Assembly: GCA_009809945.1 (NCBI GenBank)
Contig: WTPW01000758.1
Span: 122,450-186,449, forward strand
Reading direction: 5' to 3'
Source of the DNA: Gigaspora margarita
Lineage: Eukaryota; Glomeromycota; Glomeromycetes; Diversisporales; Gigasporaceae
DNA: 64,000 nt
Position numbers and translations under genes: made by a program. Numbering within the stretch: position 1 is the first letter of the stretch; each line of letters begins with the position of its first letter. Below the pieces are notes generated by a model that had not been told where the DNA came from, ran no database searches, and worked only from the letters and a program-made list of their open reading frames with translations. This document shows, piece by piece, positions 57,349 through 64,000 of the stretch.

Positions 57349-58440
57349 ATTTTAATATCTTAATAAAACATGGTACAGAAAAAAAGATTAGTAAACAAAT
57401 AATACTAAAAACAAAAAGAACAAATAAGAAAAAACTATATATTTTTTTGTATATAGTTCTGGTTCTTGAATCTCTATTCTTAGTGCCATTTCAATATCTT
57501 AACAAAACATGATACAAAAAAATAAAATTAGTAAATGAATAATACCAAAAAAAACCAAAAGAACAAACATGAAATAAATCTATGTTTTTTTTGTATATAG
57601 TCCCAGTTCTTGAATCTTTATTTCTAGTACTATTTCAATACCTTGATGAAACATAGTACAGGAAAAAAACAGGTTAGTAAATAAATAATACCAAAAGACA
57701 AAAAGAACAAATAAAAAAAAGCTATATATTTTTTTGTGTATAATCACAGTTCTTAAATCTATATTCTTAGTGCCATTCCAATACCTTGATAAAACATAGT
57801 ACAAAAAAAAAAGGTTAGGGCCATGTCATTAATCACCTGATTATTTTTTATTAGAGGCCTACTCTCCTGTAATATAAATTTGGTCAGGTTCCTATATATA
57901 ATTTCAATATTTTTTATTCTCTCTAAAAAATTACCTAATTTTTGTCACTTCCCTTAGTAAATAAATAATACTAAAAAACAAAAAGAACAAATAAGAAAGA
58001 GATATATGTTTTTTGTATACAGTTCCAGTTTTCAAATCTTTATTCCCAGTGCCATTTTAATATCTTGATGAAATATTGTACAGAAAAAAAAAGATTAGTA
58101 AACAAATAATATCAAAAAAACAAAAAGAACAAACAAGAAAAGGCTATATATTTTTTTTGTATATAGTTCCGGTTCTTGAATCTCTATTTTCAGTACTATT
58201 TCAATACCTCAATGAAGGTTAGTAAATGAATAATACCAAAAAACAAAAAGAACAAACAAGAAAGAGCTATACATTTTTTTGTGTATGGTCCCAGTTCTTG
58301 AATTTCTATTCTTAGTACCATTTTAATACCTCAATAAAATATAGTACAGGAAAAAAAATTAGTAAACAAACAATACTAAAAGACAAAAAAACAAACAAAA
58401 AGAGCTATATATTTTTTTGTGTATGTTCTGGTTTTTGAAA
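57349..58440. repeat. Satellite array, ~140-bp unit, block 2
   Basis: Continues the unit interrupted at 50061, with about seven more copies (GAACAAA at roughly 57419, 57562, 57704, 57984, 58127, 58252, 58392). One copy contains the MITE at 57818. The array decays into diverged sequence by about 58620. Confidence 0.85.
57818..57953. mobile_element. MITE, 136 bp, TTA TSD, inside the satellite
   Basis: It begins GGGCCATGTCATTAATCACC and ends TTTTTGTCACTTCCC, flanked by TTA (57815-57817, 57954-57956). Other units read GGTTAGTAAAYAAATAATA without a break, so deleting the MITE and one TTA restores the satellite exactly. A 3-bp TWA TSD is typical of PIF/Harbinger. Confidence 0.92.
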
Positions 58441-60114
58441 CTCTATTTCTGGCTCCAAGGTCTTTATTGCATCTTTCTGACAAAGCACAAACCTGAAAAA
58501 AAGCAAATATTAGTAAGAATAAAAGAAAAAATATCAAAAATATATAAGAAATTGGTACTATATTTTGTACTAGTTCTGGTTTCAAGATCTTCCAATACAT
58601 CTTTTTGACAAAGCATATACTTATTTTTTGTATATATCAAAAAACTTTTAAATTTGAATCAACATAGATTATCTATAATCTATAATAAGATTGTAATATA
58701 TAAAGTTAAATAGTAAATCATAATATATAAAGTTAATCTTTAATATAGCCCAAAAATAAAGGTTAATAATTCATATCTCTTAAACTATAATTCAGGCAAA
58801 TTGTCTAGATTTTTTAGAAATATTTACAATTTTTTAAATAAAATAAAATTTTATTAAAAATATAGAGTATACTTTATTTATAAAATATTTTCTTTAAAAT
58901 ATATTTTATAAATTTTATTATAAAAATTTTTTAAAATTATTAATAAACTTTAAAGCAATAGGAGTTTAAAGTTTTTACTTTGAAATTTTTACTATAAAAT
59001 TTTTTATAGATTTTCTCAAATTTTATATGTTTTTATCTAAAAAAAAAATTTCACTTCTAATACAAGTCCTAATTTTTATAAGTAAATCACAAAAGTTGCA
59101 ATAATTAAAGTTGTAATTCTTTTTATAAACTACAATATTGTATTAAAACAGAGAGTTAGAGCTAATATTTATAGAGTTCACCAAGAATAAATAAATAATT
59201 TTTTTTGGCTAATAAATTTTTTTAAAATTTGTCTATTTTTAACTTATAAGCAACATAAATTTTTTTTTTATAAAATAAAAATTAAATACTACTATAATAT
59301 AATCCTTATTTTCAAATAATATCAAAAAAATTTAATTAAATATTTAAAGTATAGATTATAAGTATATTTATAGCAATTTTCTAGGTAAATTTGCCTAGAT
59401 TTGCTTATAGTTTAAGGAATAACTTAAGATTTATCATATTGTTAAAGATCTAGACATTTTTTTTGCTATGACTATCATGTAACAATTAATTATTATATAT
59501 TGATCTAAATAATTATAATTATAATTAATTTATACATATATAATGATTTATACAGAAAAATGATATATATTGATTATTGATATATATCAATTTTTAACTA
59601 GTTAATCAATATATAATATTATTTTTTAATCAATATAAATGATTACCTATTATATATCGATCAATATCTGTTTAAAAAATTTTCTAATATAGATAAGTTT
59701 TAACTACTCTAGTAGGTTTAGGTTGCAGATAAATTAAATAGAGAAAATAAAATGCAAATAGATAGATCTCTAGCTATAGTCTAAGCCCTACTCTTGTAAA
59801 AAGTTTGTAAACTGGCTCCAGCCTGCAATAGCTTTAGCAACTAACCAATACAAATTATAATAAAGTCAAGGACAAAACCTCATTTCAAAAAAAACAATAA
59901 AGAAAACTACTATAGTTCTAATATATAGTAGTAAAATTATTAAAATTTATTTAGTATATTATAAAATATTAATAATTTATATTTTGCAATTATATAAATA
60001 TTTTTGCAAATTTACAAAAAAAATTTTATATAATTATAAAATATAAATTATTAATAGTTTATAATATATTAAATTAATTTAATACTTTTACCACATATAT
60101 TAGAACTGCAATAA
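58441..60114. other. AT-rich non-coding, K right end at 59465-59700
   Basis: Positions 59465-59700 (ATATATCAATTTTTAACTAG, TTAATCAATATATAATATTA, ATATATCGATCAATATCTG) match the right end of K elements, without a left partner here. Positions 59380-59420 (GCAATTTTCTAGGTAAATTT, GCCTAGATTTGC) resemble the end of the 15940-16601 family. No gene. Confidence 0.5.
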
Positions 60115-60351
60115 GGGCAATGACAGATATTACCTAATATTTTAGGGGGTGGGGGGTCAAACAAAATCTTAGATTACACAATCTAGACTATTAGCCAATC
60201 AAAATCAAGAATTATTTAACCATAATTATAACAAAATATGGGATAAATATACTTTTTTGTGTAACAAAATTGAGCATTTTGATTGGTTTTAGGTGGGGGT
60301 GGGGGTCTGGCCTAATAGTAAATGGATATTAGGTAATATATGTCATGGCCC
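60115..60351. mobile_element. MITE, 237 bp, TAA TSD
   Basis: The ends GGGCAATGACAGATATTACC and, in complement, GGGCCATGACATATATTACC are flanked by TAA (60112-60114, 60352-60354). Conserved subterminal G tracts: TTTAGGGGGTGGGGGGTC on the left and GGTGGGGGTGGGGGTC on the right. Non-coding, PIF/Harbinger-like; same family as 6662-6823. Confidence 0.85.
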
Positions 60352-60483
60352 TAACTTCTTTTGTAAATTATTAAAAACTTAAATAAAAGTAATTTAATAA
60401 AAAATTAATTTTTTAATACTATTTATAAATTTCTTTTACTTTATTACTATTAAAAAATTTTTATACTGTATTAAAACTAATTA

Positions 60484-60590
60484 TGAACCTAAGAACCTAG
60501 GTTTCAAAATTGAAACCTAGTTTTAAAAATTAGGTTCCAAAACCAGGTTTCAAAGTTCTGAGCCTAAGAACTTTACCATCCCCAGTTTAT
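60484..60590. repeat. Cluster of AACCTAGGTTTCAAAATTGAAACC inverted repeats
   Basis: Overlapping inverted repeats built from AGGTTTCAAA and its complement; several alternative hairpins are possible. The rest of 60355-60870 is AT-rich and non-coding. Confidence 0.6.
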
Positions 60591-60871
60591 ACTGTTTTAA
60601 ATGTTGAATTAGAAATTAAATAATTCATTTTATTTACTGTAATAAATACAAACTATTTTTGCGTTAAAGAACTTCAAAACTTTAGAGAACGTAAGGAATT
60701 TAAGATAAATGCAGCTACTTATTAATAAAATTGATTAAAAGATTTACTTTATGACTTTGTTTTTTAGATCTTATTTTACTATTTTATAGAGATTTTGTTA
60801 ATACATCATTTAATTTTTTTTATTTATAAGTGAACTGTAATATACAACTTTTTGTGTCTCTGTTCTAATTA

Positions 60872-60877
60872 TTTATT
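60872..60877 (-). terminator. Poly(A) signal AATAAA
   Basis: AATAAA on the minus strand, about 77 bases after the stop codon of the hemopexin-type gene. Position is right for a fungal gene; unproven. Confidence 0.5.
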
Positions 60878-60953
60878 CAGGTGACATTAGTTTTAATTTA
60901 AAGCTCTCTATATTAAATTTTGCTACAAAACTTGCATTGAAACGGTAAAGTTC

Positions 60954-61655
60954 TCAGTAAAATCCTGCCTGTAGGAGTGATGGCCAATACTCTGCAACAC
61001 TTTTTGGTCCAGTAATGATATGGTCATCCATTGTACCAGGAATGACCTTGATCAGGGCGTACTGAGTTCCACTGAAGAAATACACTTCTCCATTACCTTT
61101 CGGGCTCGGTAGCACAGAGTCGATGGTGTTGAATCCAGCTTGACGAAGAGACGGCCAGTAATCTGCAATACTCTTCGGTCCAGTGATTATATAGTCATCC
61201 GTTGTACCAGGAATGACTTTGATCAGGACGTACTGAGTTCCACTAAAGAAATACGCTTCTCCATCACCTTTCGGGCTCGGTAGCACAGAGTCAACGGTAT
61301 TGAAACCAGCTTTGCGAAGAGACGGCCAATAATCTACAATATTCTTCGGTCCAGTGATGACAGCGCCATGTGATGTAGGAACAACACTGATAAGAGCATA
61401 CTGAGTTCCACAAAAGAAATACGTTTCACCTTTACCATTTGGACTTGGTAACACCGCATCCACCGTAGCGAATCTGATTTTACGTAAAGTAGGCCATAGA
61501 TCAATAGTGATACTTGGTCCGTTTACGATTTGATCATCTGTTGTCCCTGGCTTAAATTTAATTCGTACATATCGAGTGTCTGCAAAGAAATATGCCTCAT
61601 CTGATATATCTGGAACTTGAAAACAAGCTCGTATAACGGAATTCGCCTCAGACAT
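60954..61655 (-). CDS. Hemopexin-fold protein, albumin-2 (PA2)-like, four repeats
   Basis: Intact 233-codon, intron-less gene. Four repeats of ~56 residues each follow the pattern D-x-V-L-P-S-P..G.G-E-x-Y-F-F-x-G-T-Q-Y-x-L-I-x-V, then I-x-G-P-K-x-I-x-x-Y-W-P-S-L: residues about 7-62 (most diverged), 63-119, 120-176 and 177-233. This is the hemopexin beta-propeller blade motif. The closest known layout is the plant seed albumin-2 / PA2-type lectin group (also four blades, about 230 residues), which is reported to bind haem and polyamines; fungal homologues exist. No signal peptide, so it is probably cytosolic. Repeats 3 and 4 are nearly identical, also in DNA, indicating recent internal duplication or conversion. 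The start is the first Met of the frame, about 130 bases after a TATA box. Ligand and role unknown. Confidence 0.88.
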   Translation of the reverse strand: MSEANSVIRACFQVPDISDEAYFFADTRYVRIKFKPGTTDDQIVNGPSITIDLWPTLRKIRFATVDAVLPSPNGKGETYFFCGTQYALISVVPTSHGAVITGPKNIVDYWPSLRKAGFNTVDSVLPSPKGDGEAYFFSGTQYVLIKVIPGTTDDYIITGPKSIADYWPSLRQAGFNTIDSVLPSPKGNGEVYFFSGTQYALIKVIPGTMDDHIITGPKSVAEYWPSLLQAGFY

Positions 61656-61784
61656 ACTCGGAAATACAATTTATTAACAATAAATAAGTGAACACGAATG
61701 GTGGAATTATAAGATATTAATACTGTACTTGAAAGATGTAAAATCACCGACGTGCGGTAGAGTAAAATAGCAAATACCAGCTGT

Positions 61785-61797
61785 CTTTATATATATA
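61785..61797 (-). promoter_or_regulatory. TATA box of the hemopexin-type gene
   Basis: TATATATAAAG on the minus strand, about 130 bases before the ATG, which would leave a 5' leader of roughly 100 bases. Inference from position; AT-rich DNA makes chance matches common. Confidence 0.45.
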
Positions 61798-62167
61798 ATG
61801 GCAATTCTAATTTAGCTATTGCAATTCTTATTATTTACTTTAATATAACCTTTTTCGACAAGCTGTACGCCAAATCAGTTCGTACATGAAAAAAGTCATA
61901 TTCGATGTTTACTTGCAGAATCAAAACTACTTATATACAGGAAAAAACCTTGTCCACTTAACAGCCAGAGGAAATGCTATAGAATATTCGAATACTTCTG
62001 CATTGTAAATGATTATATACTAATAATAAAGAGTACATAACGTTTTCGTTTTTTTTTAGCGTTGGGGGTGGTCGGTCACTACCGTCAAACATACTAGATC
62101 CTAATTAGTATATTTTATCAATAATCTACGTATATGTACGATGCTGGAAATCTAAACTTTATATAGA
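61798..62167. other. Intergenic, nothing recognised
   Basis: Region between the hemopexin-type gene and the 80-bp tandem repeat. No open frame or repeat of note. Confidence 0.5.
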
Positions 62168-62325
62168 ATAAAGGCCAACTAACTTATTAGAAATTAAGCT
62201 AAACATGTCATTCTCAATAGCGCGGTTTATTTCAGTAATGCATGGAATAGGCCAACTAACTTATTATAGATAAGCTAAACATGTCATTCTCAATAACGGC
62301 TTATTTCAGTAATGCATGGAATAGT
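62168..62325. repeat. Tandem duplication of ~78 bp
   Basis: GGCCAACTAACTTATTA, then AAGCTAAACATGTCATTCTC, and TTATTTCAGTAATGCATGG occur twice in a row with few differences. Confidence 0.85.
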
Positions 62326-62354
62326 TGTTAATAAGTATCGTATGATTCGTATAT

Positions 62355-62521
62355 GTTATTGTCCACGAAGTGGGCAATAACTAAAAATCAAACCCAGATC
62401 AAACAATCGAATAATGACGGAATGGCCACTGGCTGCAAAGCAGCCAGTGTGCCATTTCGTCATTATTCAATTGTTTGATCTGGGTTTGATTTTTAGTTAT
62501 GTCCAATTCGTGGATAATAAC
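62355..62521. mobile_element. 167-bp fold-back element with hairpin termini
   Basis: The whole segment is a near-perfect palindrome around GCTGCAAAGCAGC at 62438. Each terminus is itself a small hairpin: GTTATTGTCCAC...GTGGGCAATAAC on the left and GTTAT.TCCA...GTGGATAATAAC on the right. The middle arms read CTAAAAATCAAACCCAGATC and AATAATGACGGAATGGC. It sits 135 bp upstream of the Crypton-like reading frame. Non-coding; TSD not clear. Confidence 0.85.
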
Positions 62522-62597
62522 TGATTTATTCCCAGGTTCTTATTATACTTCCATACTATTTTTTTTAATTAAAATGACGTAATTCACATAGTTTAAA

Positions 62598-62610
62598 TTT
62601 ATATAAAAAG
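62598..62610 (+). promoter_or_regulatory. TATA-like box before the Crypton frame
   Basis: TTTATATAAAAAG lies about 47 bases before the ATG at 62657, which has a good start context (CACCATG). Confidence 0.4.
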
Positions 62611-62656
62611 AAATTCAATCAGAAAAAATTTTTTTTACAATTTTATAACTTTCACC

Positions 62657-64000
62657 ATGTCAAGTTTTATTTCCGCTCATGAATTAGTTGAAACAAACAC
62701 TATATCAAATACATCAAATGAATATGAAGATAATAATAGAACTGAAGACAATATTCAGCGATATATAAGAAAATCAAAAATTCAAAATACTGATGCTTGC
62801 ACACAAAAGTGGGTTCGAATCTTGCAAAACTATCGTTAAAAAAAGAATATTTCTCATAATATTGAAACTCTAAATGATAAGGAGCAACTTGAATGCGAAT
62901 TATGTGAATTTTTTGCTGATATCAAATGACAGGATGGAAAACCTTATAAAGTCGAGTCAATTGTTTGAGCCTACACCTCTCTTCGACAATTTTTATGTGA
63001 AACTTCTGCAATTAAAAATATCAATATTAATGATCGGTTTCAATTTCCTATTCTATACTGGGTAGTGGATGGAAAATGTATGGAATTACAGGATCAAGGA
63101 TATGGTGAAACTGATCAATCGAAAGGGTTAACAAAAAAAGAAATTTAACAGATTTTATTGTATCTTAACTCAGGTGACCAAACAGCATTGTGACTTAAAC
63201 AAAAAGCATTTTTCTGGAATGCATACTTGCTAGGATTACGTGGTGGTGATCATTATCGACTTCTCTTAAGTTGCTTTGATTTTCAATCAGATGGAAGCTT
63301 GATTTTCACAATTGGACGTGAGAAAAACAATCAGGGTGGACTTCAAGGTCAAAACAAATATGGAAAATTTTCTAGCTGAAGTATACATATTCCTGCAGAT
63401 TTGCCAAACGATGAATTTAAACCTATGCAAGATCTTCAAAATTATGTAAATTTGCGTCCTGCAGATGCATGTGAAAAATTTTATTTGCAACTAACAAGAA
63501 ATTTACAAGCAATCCAAGATGGAAACTTGTTTCTTAAAACTGGGCTTGGACGACATACATTAGCAAATATGATGAATGATATTGCACAAGCTTCTAAAAT
63601 TAATATTACTGATCAACGTATCACTAATCATTCAGGAAGAAGGACGGCCATTCAACTTTTGTCTGATCTCAATATAAATGAACACGAAATGATGACATTT
63701 TCAGGTCATCGATCAGTTAATGGATTACGATCTTATAAAGTTCCTAATAATGAACAACAACTAAAAAATACTAGAACATTAATTAATGCAATTAAGAATC
63801 TGAAGTTCTAGTTTCAACCCAAGAAGAATTTCAAATTCCTGCTCAAGTTCCAACCCAAGAAGAAGAAACTCAAATTCCGATCCAAGAAGAACCTCAAGTT
63901 CCAACCCCAACAAAATCACATTTCCTAATGCAAAATGAATCTCAAGCTCCAATGCAACATAAAAATACCCGGGTAAAAAAAAAAACACCAAGGTTAACCG
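62657..64000 (+). pseudogene. Decayed Crypton-like tyrosine recombinase, runs off the window
   Basis: From ATG 62657 the conceptual protein, with six internal stops, has an N-terminal part (QNTDACTQKWVRILQNY), a SAM-like part (AYTSLRQFLCE) and the catalytic domain. The domain includes LLGLRGGDHYRLL (first Arg, codon at 63240), NHSGRRTA (HxxR, His at 63629, Arg at 63638), SGHRSVNGLRSY (His at 63706) and the candidate nucleophile Tyr at 63733. This R-HxxR-H-Y arrangement and the HSGRR/GHRS wording are those of Crypton/DUF3504 recombinases, which integrate through a covalent Tyr-DNA link. Stops: TGA four times (IKTGAQDG, IVTGAAYT, ALTGALKQ, SSTGASIH) and TAA twice. After about 63805 coding continues in another frame (EVLVSTQEEFQIP) as a Gln/Pro/Glu-rich repeat tail, so a frameshift is present there. 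Confidence 0.82.
63812..63955 (+). repeat. CAAGTTCCAACCCAAGAAGAA minisatellite
   Basis: About five degenerate 27-33-bp units (CAAATTCC.GCTCAAGTTCC, ACCCAAGAAGAA) encode Gln-Glu-Glu / Pro-Gln-Val-Pro-Thr in the shifted frame of the recombinase C-terminus. This explains the Leu/Glu-rich antisense frame. Confidence 0.7.

Noticed and set aside
4566-64000. In-frame TGA might be read as tryptophan in these transposons (alternative code).
   Set aside because: Other in-frame stops (TAA, TAG) and frameshifts are also present, ordinary TGG codons occur in the same frames, and several TGA positions look like former Arg (CGA). Decay by C-to-T change is simpler. Alignment with intact copies would settle it.
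1-64000. CRISPR arrays, operons, rRNA or functional tRNA genes.
   Set aside because: None found. tRNA-like sequences are all degenerate or part of longer repeated elements; sequence is eukaryotic in style.

Overview
The window is about 64 kb of very AT-rich nuclear DNA from a eukaryote. It has almost no genes and is built of transposable elements, palindromes and minisatellites. Three decayed transposon coding regions (pogo-like DDE, a second DDE family and a Crypton-like tyrosine recombinase), together with the small lineage-type ORF at 38912, match what I remember of arbuscular mycorrhizal fungi (Glomeromycotina: Rhizophagus, Gigaspora and relatives). That assignment is inference from family memory, not from a search. 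Three runs of N and a few single ambiguous bases show a draft assembly.

The one gene that looks intact and functional is a four-repeat hemopexin-fold (albumin-2/PA2-like) protein on the minus strand at 60954-61655. It has a plausible TATA box and poly(A) signal. A 141-codon ORF at 38912-39337 may be a second, truncated gene. Nearly every other open frame is a by-product of low-complexity or repeat DNA.

Layout: 1-2.4 kb low-complexity DNA and a gapped palindromic element; 3.7-4.05 kb a MITE; 4.57-6 kb a dead pogo-like transposase; 6.7-9.6 kb MITEs and a 1.03-kb palindrome; 11.7-14.4 kb a retroposon split by a hAT-like element; 14.6-17.8 kb three TIR elements and an interrupted Asn-rich frame; 18-22.3 kb minisatellites and tRNA-like (SINE) repeats; 22.3-26.5 kb unassigned sequence; 26.6-28.4, 39.4-41.4 and 44.3-46.3 kb large AT-rich TIR elements of one family (here 'K'); 29-32 kb a MITE, a satellite, a TIR element and a tRNA-derived SINE; 34.3-37.4 kb palindromic TIR elements and a nest; 41.4-43.1 kb a dead DDE transposase; 47.2-48.8 kb a retroposon with an internal hAT MITE, then a three-level nest; 49-58.4 kb a ~140-bp satellite split by a 7.3-kb K-type insertion and two smaller elements; 60.1-64 kb a MITE, the hemopexin-type gene, a double-hairpin element and a dead Crypton.

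Many insertions can be resolved to the base because target-site duplications (TSDs) or unoccupied repeat copies are present. These give a relative chronology. Two observations deserve most attention. First, a semi-palindromic module of about 90 bp centred on CTCGATGAG recurs inside TIR elements whose ends and TSDs differ. Second, several elements are fully palindromic with tandemly duplicated modules in each arm.
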